Shown one piece after another: positions 36,087 through 48,414 of a DNA stretch of 64,000 bases. The notes under the pieces were generated by a model. The model was given only the letters and a program-made list of their open reading frames with translations. It searched no databases and had not been told where the DNA came from. The first letter of the stretch is position 1; the number at the start of each line of letters is the position of its first letter. Position numbers and translations under genes: made by a program. The DNA is from Pampus argenteus (Eukaryota > Chordata > Actinopteri > Scombriformes > Stromateidae), in NCBI GenBank assembly GCA_036937835.1, contig CM072873.1, forward strand, positions 7,152,001 through 7,216,000, given 5' to 3'.

Positions 36087-37934
36087 TAAAACAAAAGAGG
36101 GGCTGCACAGTTTTTTTTACCTCAAGCTTTATGCTGTTGTTCTCTGGAGAGTGCAACAACCAAACCAGCAGTGGGTTAGTTGTAACTCACCTGTGAGCAT
36201 GGCGTGCTGTAAAGTCCGTCTGCCCTACATTTATCTGCTTTGCTCATTTAGTCCACTCAAAGTTCCTCACTGAACAATACAAGTCACATCTGGAGCACCC
36301 AGTATGCACCTGTTGGTCATTGGTCAACATTGTGGGCGGGTGCATCCGATTTGACTGTTGAATAGGAGTCATCAACACACATTAATCCCAAATATAAATA
36401 TATGGGCTAGTAAGGTTAGAAAAGCAGCAAGAGAGCACTTTTCAAGACCACCACCCGTTGATATGCACCTAGTGGTAGGTGTAGCAGGCCTCTTGTAACT
36501 CATATCTACAAGGCTGACAATGACTGATGAAGCCCATTTAATTGAGCACTAAAAGCCGAACTGGGTGGTGTGTTTGATTTGGGTGACTTAGTGTGTTCGA
36601 TGCATTAAGTCAGTGATTAAAATAAGTGTAATTAATGAAGATGCAACTGTTTATTGTGCTTTGGCAAAGCTTAACAATGTTAACAATAGCGACATCATTT
36701 TTATTTATTTATTTTTGTGTTCATGAACTGTTAGCCGGTGAAGATGTGACTGCACTCCCTGACAAGCTGCCAGCGAACGTTAATATTCAGAACATGTATT
36801 TTTTTTTTTTTTTTTTACAGAATGCCAATCGAGAGGCGAGTGGCACCTCGCTGGACGCGGCGCCCTGCCCTCCAGATGCATCTCGTATTATAGCAAAACA
36901 CCACACTTGAAATATTAAAAAAACCCACTAAGTAAATGCAGAATTATTTACTTAAAAAAAAACCCACACAGCTAGAGCGATGTAAACAATCATGCAACAG
37001 ATGTGATCATGCAACAAACTTGATTTACGTATGATCTGATTTTCAACAACGTGTTCAAGCTGATCTCAAGCTGTTAAGTCCCCACACCAAACATCAATAT
37101 TCACGAGCAAGTCGGTATCCTTTATTTAGAGCGAGTCAACCTAACTTGAAAATCCACCTGGGCCTGTTTACCCCTTAATAACTAACATATCTGATTTATC
37201 CAGTGACAACATCAACACGATATGCAATTTAAAGGGAGACTTTAAACATGAAGTGCAAGGAGCAAAATTAAAAGTCTACGTTAAGACTCCATTTGACTAC
37301 AGACAGCTTCAGTAAACGACACATGGTTTAATCAAAGTGTAATTGTTTGGGGTTTTTTTTTTTCACTCCACACCATTATATGACTCTTCTGTACTTGATT
37401 GTCGTGACCACACTCCGACACCATTTTAACATTCAAATTAGCCACTTTTCTATATAGGTCAGTGAGCTCCTGGGAGCTTTGCACAACCACTGCTGCTAGC
37501 ATTGTGACATTTGTCTCAGCCACGAGGGAGCTCTACTGAAGAAAACGGGCTTTATCTGAACCACAGTGTCGCACTACTACGGCTACGGTTAAGAATTTTT
37601 AACAAGGACCATTAAGAGATCAGTGATTTGTTTATTTCACTTGTGACCCGGGGGCTTCATTAGGCTCTTATAAATGTTTTCATAATGTACATAGAGAGGT
37701 TCCACAAATACAGCAAAGAGGGATGTCAGATGTTATCTATTCGAGTCCTTCAATTCACAGAAAGTGAAGGGTTGTATTGTTGTTATTCACCGTACACAAC
37801 TACTTGCATTGAATTGTCATCTAAGTACAGCCATTGTTTGCTAACTGAGATGTATTTATGTCATTGAAGGCTTAACCTTGTGTCTCACAAATGTCAAGGA
37901 TTTAAAACTTCTAATTTACTGAACTTATACTTGG

Positions 37935-37985
37935 AGCAGTTAGCGTAGCGGTGAATTAGCAGTTAGCGTAGCGGTGAATGAGCAG
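37935..37985. repeat. 23-bp tandem duplication
   Basis: Unit AGCAGTTAGCGTAGCGGTGA plus ATT (37935-37957) is repeated at 37958-37980, differing only at the last base. The first five bases of a third unit follow. Confidence 0.95.
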
Positions 37986-38728
37986 ACCACTACGTCATTT
38001 CGCACTATTTTGGCATGCTAATGTTTTTTATGCATTTTTCAAGGTATTTTCATGGTAATTCAATAATTTATTCACATGCAAGTTACATTAATGTTATGCT
38101 AGGTTTCTAACGGACTGAAGCTCCTTATACATATGTGATTGAGGTGAATAACAGACTATGTTTGTAAGCTAGCTAAACTAATAATACCCCAACTAGATAA
38201 ACTCTGAACCCGTTAGCTAACGTTGTGTGAGTTAATCTACAGTTTTTGATTAGGTTGCTTAGCGACAGAAGGGCACAAGCGGGATCACAGCCCAGATTTG
38301 ATCGTGGCAGAGGTTGCTTCATTCATAATTATTATGATGTATTATTTTCTGATCGGAAAAGTTTGTTGTTAAAAGGTTTTCTAAAAGTTTCTGATAGCCA
38401 TTAGATGTATACATCTATTGTTTTATAGCTAAGGGTTAGTTTATAGCCTACCAATGCACAATTAATAATCAGGAGGATGTTTTTTTTTTAAATGTTTCCA
38501 AGTCAATATTTTCTAGGGACACTTCACATGTAACATTTTATTTTATTAACTGGCTTAACTAAATGACAACATGTTGAACTTGCTAACCACTGAACTCGAC
38601 TCTATATGATGCACCATTGGCTGAGTGGTATTTAGCAACAGTCCTGTGCAGATCTCTAACCTCTCCGCTCTCTCTCTCTCTGGACAGCTGCTGTCACTCC
38701 TTTTATGTGACTTCATCAATCCTTGCAG

Positions 38729-38844
38729 TTATGTCCCGCGCTGTGGCCACTTTCGCAATGAAGAGAGCGTCTTTGTCTGCCCGCCTGGACCCGTGGAATG
38801 ATTTGTTGATCATCATCATGGAGAGCGTTTACTCATCCAGACAG
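38729..38844 (+). other. Candidate coding exon, 38 codons starting at ATG
   Basis: An acceptor-like CATCAATCCTTGCAG ends at 38728. Two bases later an ATG opens 38 codons that end in CAG directly before GTACTT (38845). The block is CpG-containing and clearly richer in G+C than the DNA around it. The predicted peptide begins MSRAVATFAMKRASLSARLD and is basic then hydrophobic. I do not recognise it. Both edges fit splice sites and the exon ends in phase 0, so it could begin the coding part of a small gene or belong to a lncRNA. Confidence 0.3.
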
Positions 38845-40660
38845 GTACTTCTGAATGTGCTGAGCAGAAGATAGACCTGTGCCTTCATGTCTGGGATTAA
38901 ATGGGCCAAACTGACCCTCTGTGGCTCTGGTGCACTGTGACTCACGTTGTCATCACCTGCAAATGAAGGCTGACTCTATAGTGTCATTTAGGAGCGAGGC
39001 AATTGCTACCTGGTGGTTATTACAACTAGGGGACACTGCCATAGATATAAAGCACTCGAGACAATCTGAAGCATATATATATACGCTTCTTAGGGAGTCA
39101 TATAAACTGTCGCTGTGTCCTATTTCAGGGAACTGCTCATTAAGGAGACTGAACCTGCACATTCTCCACAAATAAAACCCTCTACAGGGGGTTCGCCACT
39201 GTATTATCACAAGTACTCTCACAGAGACAAATGAATTTGGGAGTTAATGAATGATCAGTGAGGTACTCTGTGTTTAAAATACAAGTGAATTATTTCTATA
39301 TTGCTGATAAAAAAAACTGAAGAGGCTCAGTAATTGATAATGACTTGTACTTTCATGCCAGGATTCATTTTAAAGAGGCAGCCGTCACAGTCTCTACAGC
39401 TGAAATTTAAGAATGAACCTACCTACCACTACCAAAATTGATTTGGGATTATTTTTATACTGAATTTCTGAGCTTTATGGTCCTAAGGCTATGTTCATTT
39501 TGTGCACACCCAGCACCCAAATCTGCCTCTGGGGAAAATAATGAAAACAATGATGGTGACTGCACCTGTCACTGACTGACAAGCCAAATGGTAAGGAAAG
39601 TTCTCCTGTTGCACTGGGCTCTCCAGTTTTGTCTTGACTGCATCATCCATATTCAAAATCACCTGTCCACTGCTTTGATTGGACAGAAATTTCTGGAGGA
39701 TAAAACCTTCACATTCATTTTTTTTTATCTTGAAAGAAGACAGTCAGTTCTTGTATGTCGTTCTAAGTTTAAAAGACTGCGCCCAAAGAATGAGACACAT
39801 TTATTGATTCAAAACTTTGACTGTGAGTTCAGGTTTTGTCTCGTGTTATGGCTGTTTGCATCATATCATCCTAAGAGATTTGTTCCTGTTTTACAAATAC
39901 TGACAAAACCTTACAAGATATGAGAAATATTTTTGCTGCAATTCATCTTCCAGGAGGATTTTTTCACCTTCAAAGTTCCATTCTGTTCCAGATGTGGAGC
40001 GGGTAGATGTGGTTACCCACAGTTTAGCCTCCCTGGGAGCTGATCTCCATATCACCTCCTTCATGTTGCACTTGCTGTTGTTGTGATCCAGAAGGTTCCA
40101 GGCAGTAAAGGAGGGATAAGCAGTTAGAGGCTTATTCCTGCTCCTGCTGCTCCACGTGGGGCCTGTCAAACTTAGTTTACGGGCTTGCTGGTGAGGTCTA
40201 GCCTAAAGCCAATAAAGTAGGTACAAAACCTTCATGAATATACAATTTACCTCCTGACTCCCGGTGCCTATACCTATCCACTTGTTTGGTTAGATGAGAA
40301 GCTCTTCCATTGTTCAACACAGTTTTATTTAATAGTCTCACTTGTCAAGTGTCACATAGACCAGAATTTAAATTAAACATGGCAGTGCCGAGTCACTGTC
40401 TTGACTTAATTCTGACCCAAAGGTCAGAGCCATTATGTTGGAATGTGCCTGTCCCTGACTCTTATTTCCTTTTACATACGTCTTAAATAAATTACTATTG
40501 GATGGCTCAGCTACTAGCTCTTGTCAAGTCCTGACTTTCATCATGGACCTGATGTGAAATGTGATGGACACTCTCTTTATGCAACCTGTCTTGCTGTTCT
40601 GTGAAAACTCATTATCGCTGTAATGTCAGCCTTTCAATAATAAATAAAAAAAGATTGTTT
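38845..40660. other. Intergenic DNA, no gene seen
   Basis: AT-rich sequence without recognisable exons or repeats. Confidence 0.45.
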
Positions 40661-40722
40661 TTAAAGGAGCATTCCTCTAATATTACACACAAAGCTCACT
40701 TAACTTGGCACAAGGAGTAGGA
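40661..40722. repeat. Fragment of a teleost repeat (AAAGGAGCATTCC type)
   Basis: TTAAAGGAGCATTCCTCTAA and TTACACACAAAGCTCACTTA resemble a repeat head common in percomorphs, diverged from the example at 12808. Confidence 0.4.
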
Positions 40723-40745
40723 GGGGGGGGGGGGGGGGGGGGGGG
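40723..40745. repeat. Poly(G) run of 23
   Basis: A pure G homopolymer directly after the repeat fragment. Runs of this length can fold as G-quadruplexes and often vary in length. Confidence 0.95.
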
Positions 40746-43700
40746 ATCTAGTTAATGTTATCAAGGTTATCTTAGATCGGACATTGGACACCATTTGGAA
40801 TGATTAGTTGATTGACAGAAATCTGCAACTCTTTTGATATACCTTTGATATACCTTTGATTATTTGAGACATTTGCTTATTACAGCTCCACAAAGTGAGG
40901 ATTGGATGCTTTATGTTGTCTCATATGATTTGGACTATTGGTTGGACAAAAGAAGAGATATCAATTTGAGCTCTCGGAAATTGCTATGGTTATTTTTTAC
41001 AACAATCTTCTGACATTTTTAGAGAGAGAAAAAAACAAAACAACAAACAACAATGGGCATGTTTGTTTAGAAACGACTCCAAAGACTAATAGCAGTAATC
41101 ATGTTTTCAATCTCTAAAGAGTAGTTCTGTGTAAGGCTGATACATAATGTAGCACCACGAGCTAGTGAAGCACATTCCCACGCATGCACAGCGGCGCCTG
41201 CCTTACAAGGAACTATTGTCTGGAGAAAATGTGATCCATCTTTTACCATATGTAAAATCTTGGCCTGTTTCCAGAGTCCAAACTATAGTTACTATGCACA
41301 GCTGGAATATAGCACTTAACTTGACTTTGACTTTAAATCCAGAATTAAAAACATGATCTCTATTAAATTGTCTTAGCCTGAAGCACTCTTCCCTGTCTAC
41401 CTTGCAGTTAAATATTTATCTGCCTAGTATTTATTTCTCCATTTCCTTCTTTCTTTTAGTTTCAATTAGCATTTTAATATTCTACTCACAACTGCTATTT
41501 GAACTGCCTTTTCATATGAATTGTGCTTAACAAATGAACTTGCCTTGCTTTGTGTGAAGTGTAGAACGTCTGCATGGATTCACACTCGGGATATCTGAGC
41601 CTCTCCTTTTAGGTATTGTTTTTTTAAATAATCTTTTTTCAAATTTTCTCTCGCAAATCCTTCAACTTTATGGAAGCACAATGCTAAATCACTGTGAGTT
41701 TGGTGACAATGGATTCATGAGATAGTCCAAGGGTAGATAGGTCGATTTGTCTCAACCCATAAAGGAACATGTAGTCATTTTGCTTTATCTTCACCTAGTT
41801 TAGAGATACAGAATGGGTCTGTGTTCATCTGGCTTGATGACTTTAAGGGCTGCAGTATATGAGTCACATCACAGGGAGCAACACTGATAGAAGAACTGAT
41901 ATCTGCACTTTACCTCACATCATATGCTCACTGGCCTGAATGAACCACACTACTTTTTTTAAGCTGTTTATATCTCTAATAAGAATCCTGTGCCGCTCGG
42001 ACTCATCTTAACCTGCAGCACCATCACTTGCACATTCAAACAAAACAGAATGATTGAATTCGTTTGCTTTGGGTTCACATTGGAAAACAATATGTAATTA
42101 TGTCAAACCTGGGGACAATTAATCCCTCTCACCCGCTCGTACCAGCAGAACATCATAGCTGCAAGCAGCTCTCCTCAGACAAAATTTTGTTTGAACTAAT
42201 GAGCGACGAGAGAGAGAGGAGCCGGCTCGGCGTTTGCTTTTAAATGCCTTTGATGAATGACTCCTGTCCCAGTGGCTCATACTGTCATTAGCTAGACACC
42301 GGATAGAAGTGAAGTCCTAAAAGAAAATGGAAAATTGATTTACCTCAATTTTCATCCGGAGCAAATAGTTCATCGCCGTAATCCCATGCGATGGTGCACA
42401 GAGTGATTAGAAAACTGCCAGCGTGTGCTTCCGGTCGCACTCATGTGGAAAGACACCACGCTAATCAGCAGTTATGCCATCGTTTTTACTGCGCTGCACC
42501 GGTATTAATGTGATATGAAAGACAGTCACCGAAGCTTGAATCTAGTTTGGGCGACATTTCAATGGGACTTATTTGGAAAAGCTGGTTCCATTGTAATTGT
42601 ATTAGATCCGAGCACATGTTCTGGTCACGAGTGACAGAAACATTTGGGGGATTAATGAAAAAGCACAACATTTAGATTTTCTGAGCCTGGACAAAATTCT
42701 GATTACCGTACATGGCTATATTTATAATTTATGGAAAGTCTTGTGTGTGTGTATATAAATAAATGAAAGAAAACACCAGTGTCAGGGTTTTGCTACTGTC
42801 AGTACTTCCTGTGGCGTTCGATGTATTTCAGTGAGTCCAAATGCTAAGAGCAATTTTATTTTAGAATTAAGAAATGTCACACATAAATGTCCCTAAACGC
42901 TGAGACTTGACTCCAAAAATGTTTTAAGAAGGCCAAAGATATCTCTTAAATGAGTTGGAGGTGACCAGCAGGGAGATGTTGGAATATATAATGATAACAA
43001 AGTCTCTCCCAATACCCACATATAACCAATACAACACATGTATATCCATTATGAAAAGTGTAATAACACAAAACTAGTGAGTGACGTTTTAATGAGTGGG
43101 TTCCCATTTTGTAGCTCTAACATGTCACCTGTGGAGGGCTGCTATTGGCTGATTCAGTGCTTCAGGTCAAGAAGGTATGATGTATAAACACAATTCTAGT
43201 TTATTTTAGCTTCTTTATACAAAGCCTACTAATAATATTAGGACGATTATTAATATCACTTCTTACATAGGTGTATATATAAAAGCTTTGTTCTTGCTCT
43301 GGAAAGCGTCCAAGTCATCACTCAGTGCTGAGTCTGTCTCAGTGATAAAAAATAAAAAAAGAAGAAGAAAAAAGTGTTTCCCAGCAGAATGGTGTTTTGC
43401 TTACATTAACAACTGCCCGGAAGAGAAATAACTTCACTGGAGTCAAACTTTAATTTAATTTTTTAAATGCATGCGGGCTTAGGTGTGTCCTTAGTTCTGG
43501 GTTGTAAAGCCATTTAGTGGTGAGCCGGGGTCGTATAAGAACACCGTAGCAACAACGATAGAGGAAACGCAGCGGGAAACAATAAGAAGAGTGAGATTTA
43601 ATGTGCAGTGGATAACATCTAGCCAGTTGCTTTTTTTTATTTTTTTATTGCATATTGACAATGTTTCGCCATCAGTTTCTTCTTCTCTGTTTTTTTATTT

Positions 43701-45076
43701 TTTCTGGATATCTCAGCCGGAGGCAGGATGCCATTTCAGTGTAGACGGCTCATCAAAACAGAGTGACAAGTGTTGAGGCGTTAACGTGACCAAAGCAGGG
43801 ACTGAAAATACATCGGAGTGTTACAAGCAAACCGGTATTTAAATAGTGTTTTTGTCTAGCTTGTCATGTCGGTCTACAGTTTCCAACACCTTATGAATAT
43901 CCTCCATCTATTAACAGCGGAGCAAAATCATTTCTGCCAACTACTACAACCTCAATCACTGATGTCAAGATGGCCGTTTCATATTTCAACAATAATATTT
44001 CCCCTATATGAATCTGGATCTGTCCTCCTTACAGAAATGAAAATAGAAACGGACACATATCTAATAGAGCATAGTGAAGGTTCAGTCAGGCTTAATTCAA
44101 CCTGTTCACCTTCTCTACTTTTCAATTATTGCTCATCAAGCTATGCTTCTAGCTATTTTCCATTCAAATCCATGTTGGTTTGAATCATCCATCCAGTTTA
44201 ATTGTCATTCTCTTCTTTTTCTCCCACGAGGAATCCAATTACTAAGTGTATTCCTTTACCACAGACTACCAAATACACCCAATCTGCCTCCAAGACGGGA
44301 TGAATGGGATGCCATAGACATGGATCATATCCAATTTCAGTTGAGGCTCTAGCTGTTATTTTTCATGCACATGGACACCGGTTAAACAAGCCACTTAAAT
44401 ACTAATTGAATGACACAGAAGACAGATGACTGACCAAATGTTTCACCTCAAACATCTGTTAGGAGCTGTAGCTAAACATAACTGGGAGTTAATGGAGGTG
44501 CCCGGAGGCTAATGAATCTCATGAGTGGTGAATTGAAATTTCATAGATTTTTATAAGTCTCAGATAAAGTGTAATGTGTGACTGTGATGGTATCAGTCGC
44601 CGACACTGCGATTGAGGAACAACCAACGGAACTCGTTATTTATAATTAGCCCCACCGTTGCTTATATATCGTCGCGTTGGTCCTCCTGATCAACACTGTA
44701 AGGCACCGGATTCGCGAACGCACATAAAAAGTCATATATGTATCATTTTTATCCTCCTAGAATATAGTTTCTTTGACATCCTAACTGGCAGACATAAAAC
44801 TGGGTCTCTGCCCATTGAGGTCTAACTGAACCAATTTCTAAAGAGACAGCTCTGCCTCTGAGCTGTTTGTATAACTGAGAATCCAATTTCTCTGTTTTCC
44901 TGGATGACAACATCTGCCTATCCAGTCTGTCTGCGGGAGAATTGAGATGACAGTTCTAAATGACATTTTCATTGCTCAGGTTCAGCTATCTAAATCATTC
45001 ACGTCTATGTACTGTATATATACACACGCTAATGCAGTTCGGTGAGTCTGAGTGATTTAGTTGCGCTCCTACTTAC
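40746..45076. other. Intergenic DNA, no gene seen
   Basis: AT-rich unique-looking sequence with only short simple tracts. No exon, RNA gene or mobile element was recognised. Confidence 0.45.
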
Positions 45077-45213
45077 GTCCTCCCCATCTCCTCCCTCGTC
45101 AGTCTCCTGTGTCTCCTGTGGGAGGGTGAAGGGAACATCAGGCAGGCCAGACTTTACGATGCCAGATCTCACAGGATCACAGAGTTCTTCAACCGGCACG
45201 CCCTCCCGCCCAT
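45077..45213 (-). other. Candidate internal exon (45 open codons)
   Basis: On the minus strand a 137-base open block ends GGGGAGGAC directly before a consensus donor GTAAGT (45071-45076). Its upstream edge has an AG (AATGCAG, just above 45213) but lacks a good pyrimidine tract. The frame is GC-rich, with peptide segments VPVEELCDPVRSGIVKSG and LPDVPFTLPQETQETDEGG. Its acidic, low-hydrophobic composition looks like a disordered protein region. No family was recognised. It may be an exon of an unannotated gene, part of a pseudogene, or chance. Confidence 0.3.
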
Positions 45214-45438
45214 CTGCATTCTTATTTTTTAATAAATTATCAGACTCATTTCTTGTTCTGTTTTGTATTCCTGCCACTTGATACAAACCCAGTTAATCAC
45301 TCGCATGCTGCTATCACTGAGAGTTCCTTCAAAACAAACCAACAAATAAATTGTCCATGTCACAAATTAATATCTGAATAATTTCTGGTTCCATTGACTT
45401 TTCACCAAGCACCGTTGCTCTTACGGTTCCTCTGTCTG

Positions 45439-45945
45439 TGTAACGGGTGTAATTAGAACCCAAATGCAGCACACGCAGGAAACAGTCTCTCTGGGCACAG
45501 GGAAAGTCCGCGGGCTTAGGCTGGGAACACCAGTCCAGCAAGCAGGTAGGCAGGAGTTGAGGCAGACGTACCAGGAGCTAGCCACCAGTAGCTGGGCCGA
45601 CACCAGCTGGCAGAATCCAGAGGGATCAGAAGCTTGTCGTCGAAGACGGAAGGCAGGGTCGGTTACCGGGAGTACAGCAAACAGGTTAGTCCAAGGCAGG
45701 CAGAGTCGGCAGCGGGAAATCAGTCCGAAGAAGAGTGCTGGAAAGTCTTGCGTGAGCATATAGAACAATCTGGCAGAGAGTGAGTGAGCAGGGAGAGCTT
45801 AAATCCTAGCTTGATTGGTGATGGGAAGCAGGTGAGTCAAGCAGGTGAGGGGAGTAGGTCTGATGAGGGGGGCGTGGCTGGCAGGTGAGTGGAGAGGGAA
45901 TGGAAAATTACTGAGAGGCAGGTGAAAGGGGAGCAGACTGTGACA
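45439..45945 (-). mobile_element. Solo LTR (507 bp) with exact 5-bp target-site duplication
   Basis: GTCTG lies on both sides (45434-45438 and 45946-45950). The element begins TGTAACGGGTG and ends ACTGTGACA, so it has the TG...CA ends and short inverted TGT/ACA termini of LTRs. On the minus strand it runs from TGTCACAG to GGTTCTAATTACACCCGTTACA-type ending (shown here in parts), the usual orientation of Gypsy-like LTRs in fish. No internal retrotransposon sequence adjoins it. Frames found inside are by-products. Confidence 0.75.
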
Positions 45946-46589
45946 GTCTGTCGAGCTTTCCATGTTCACATTGTCAATATTTAGAGCAATAGGTTGTTAA
46001 TTTTAGATGAAGATGGTCAGAAGCAGTTTCTCATTTCTAGCTCAACTGTCACTGAGCTCTGAGTTAATTTAGATTCTGGACTACAGACGGCTGGTGTGTC
46101 TGCTGCTCGGTCGCTTACAGCTAATGTTGGTTTCTTGGGGTGAATAAACACAAATGGTCCAGCCGTCAAATACACGTGAATGATATGAGGTGAACGCTTC
46201 GCTTTGGGTTCGTTCCAACATAACCTAATATTACAGGTGAAAATGCTTTTAGGATGAAGACTCACCAATGTGTCAACGTATCAAAACCACACAGTGGGGT
46301 AGCACTACACAATGGATGTGTATTGCTGTTACTGCAGTTCCACGCACAAAAACCAAAGCGTGACATGTCTGCCTTGCCTAGTTACATTTGCTAAACATGT
46401 GATTGGACGACATGTGTTTGGGGGAGGTGTTTAGCAGTCAATTAGTCTGTCCCATAAAACCATGACCCTGAAATTGGGTGGAATTAATCTAATATGAGGT
46501 GAAAAAAAATTGTAAACAACAATAATTATTTTTCATTAGCCTGACAAGTGATGGAACCGACATCTCTTATTACAAAGGAAAACACAGAC

Positions 46590-46858
46590 AAGACAAGCAC
46601 ACAAAACAAATATGTCCATCTTAGTGACTGTGTGACCTTTTTAATCTAGCACCACCATCAGGCCAATCGACTGTATTTAATCCTTGACCTGTTAAATTGA
46701 AATAAATACAAGTTTTTCTGTACATTCATGGCCCCAACAAGAAGAAATACCATGATTCTGGTGACCCTGTGACCTTTCCTGTAGAGCTACCATCAGACCA
46801 AACCTCACATATCCATAATACAATTAACATTACTGCAAGTGAAATAGTACCCCATTCA

Positions 46859-46900
<42 letters not shown>

Positions 46901-46990
46901 TCATTCATATATATATATATAATAAGCTCAAGGAGAGAATCTTCTCATTCTGGTCACTGTGTAACTTGACCTTCTGCATTGTGGCAGCTG
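46590..46990 (+). repeat. Tandem-like copies of a teleost repeat block
   Basis: The block ATTCTGGTGACCCTGTGACC followed by CTACCATCAGACCAA (about 46753-46801) recurs in diverged form earlier (TTAGTGACTGTGTGACC then CACCACCATCAGGCCAA, about 46621-46669) and later (ATTCTGGTCACTGTG, about 46948-46962). The motif order links it to the repeat at 13725-14005. A CA and an AT microsatellite sit inside. Confidence 0.5.
46859..46921. repeat. (CA)n and (AT)n microsatellites
   Basis: CA tract at 46861-46899 and AT tract at 46907-46921. Confidence 0.95.
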
Positions 46991-47702
46991 GTTTTATATG
47001 GAAGAAACGGCCTTGGGTAGTGACACATAGTCACATAATGAGGAACACACTCAAATTCCTCATAAAACATTATTTATTTAAGCTTTGTTCTGCACATTTA
47101 AAGCCTGCACAATGTTGACATCTAGTGGTTGAAAGTTAATGAATCTTCTGTTCAGTACAGCCTTTTCACAGCCAAATTCACCCTTGTACCTAAAATTTGA
47201 CTTTCTCAACCAGTCCTTCATCTTTATAGTTTTTTTAATAAAACTATACATTCTTCTTAAGTTGTATTGATTTTGTTTCATTTTAAAACCTTGGTGATTT
47301 AATGCGTTTCCTTGCACCAATCGACATTGGTGAACAGTGATGAATAATACACATGAATAGTGAAACTAAAGCAGTATTCTGCGACCATATCTGCTATAAC
47401 CACACCCAACGGTGATGTCACCCAAAAGTGCCTTTAACGTTTTTCATTTTGGCTGTGATTATATTCTATATCTATAGTGATTATTGTATAATGTCCATAT
47501 TAAATGATATTTTGTATAAACCACACCTCATATAGTAAGTCTATAATAAACTGTAGAAACAATACTTTCTTTCAGCATGTTAAGGCCCTTTAAGGTCCCA
47601 TTGAAACCCATTAAAACCATTTTTGATCCCACGGCTGCTGCACAATAAAATCATGTATTCTATTTCATAAGCCCCCCCCCCTCAAAATGCTATTTTTGTA
47701 AA

Positions 47703-47725
47703 TGTGTGTGTGTGTGTGTGTGTGC
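47703..47725. repeat. (TG)n microsatellite
   Basis: An uninterrupted TG tract. Confidence 0.9.
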
Positions 47726-48021
47726 AGCCAAACTAGTTTAATTTGTGTGGTTTTTTTTCTTCTTTTATAAAAATGAGTGATATCATCATTAAAACTGGCA
47801 TTTAAAGAGCTAAAATCTGCAAATGAACACATTATTATCATGACTTATGATGTTAAAATGTAACACAGTGAACGTGGAAAATAATAATATAATACTGATA
47901 TTGGTATTAGAGGATCGTCGTGTGGTTTGTGTCATTGTGTTTTGATCTGATTCGACTCACTCAATGTGTAATGTGGTTAAATTTTTTTCACGTTTGATAT
48001 ATATATATATATATATATATA

Positions 48022-48075
48022 TGTCTGTGTGTCAAAGATATATATATATATATATATATCTTTGACACACAGACA
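48022..48075. repeat. Perfect 54-bp palindrome
   Basis: TGTCTGTGTGTCAAAG (48022-48037) and its exact reverse complement CTTTGACACACAGACA (48060-48075) flank a 22-bp AT tract that is itself self-complementary. A further AT tract lies directly upstream (47998-48021). The whole can extrude as a cruciform or fold as a long hairpin if transcribed. Confidence 0.97.
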
Positions 48076-48159
48076 GAAACACTGTAAAAAATAGAGATGG
48101 TCCAACTTGGTCCAATGTCAAACACCTTCTCTGAAGATTTCACTAACATGAGCAAACAT

Positions 48160-48214
<55 letters not shown>
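48160..48214. repeat. (GT)n microsatellite
   Basis: An uninterrupted GT tract of about 54 bases. A mixed GT/GC tract follows at 48364-48404. Confidence 0.95.
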
Positions 48215-48216
<2 letters not shown>

Positions 48217-48414
48217 ACCTATAAACACTTTTGAAAGCTTCTAAAAAAAAAAAAAAGTCTTTGCCATTGCTGGAAATCATTTGTGGCAATACTTCAGCAG
48301 CTACTGGAATGAAAGAACATACCTGTAAATTGGAAATGGCATTGGACAGCTGAGTGAAAAAACTGTGTGTGCGCGCGTGCGTGTGTGTGTGTGCGTGCGT
48401 GTGTGCTGGGATTT

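Larger units (their letters stand above)
35026..38728. other. Intergenic DNA, no gene seen
   Basis: AT-rich sequence with a CA tract (36045-36083), a T run (36799-36817) and a tandem duplication (37935-37985). No coding exon is supported. Confidence 0.5.

Noticed and set aside
45464..45763. 99-codon plus-strand and 115-codon minus-strand frames
   Set aside because: Both lie inside the solo LTR at 45439-45945 and are not genes.
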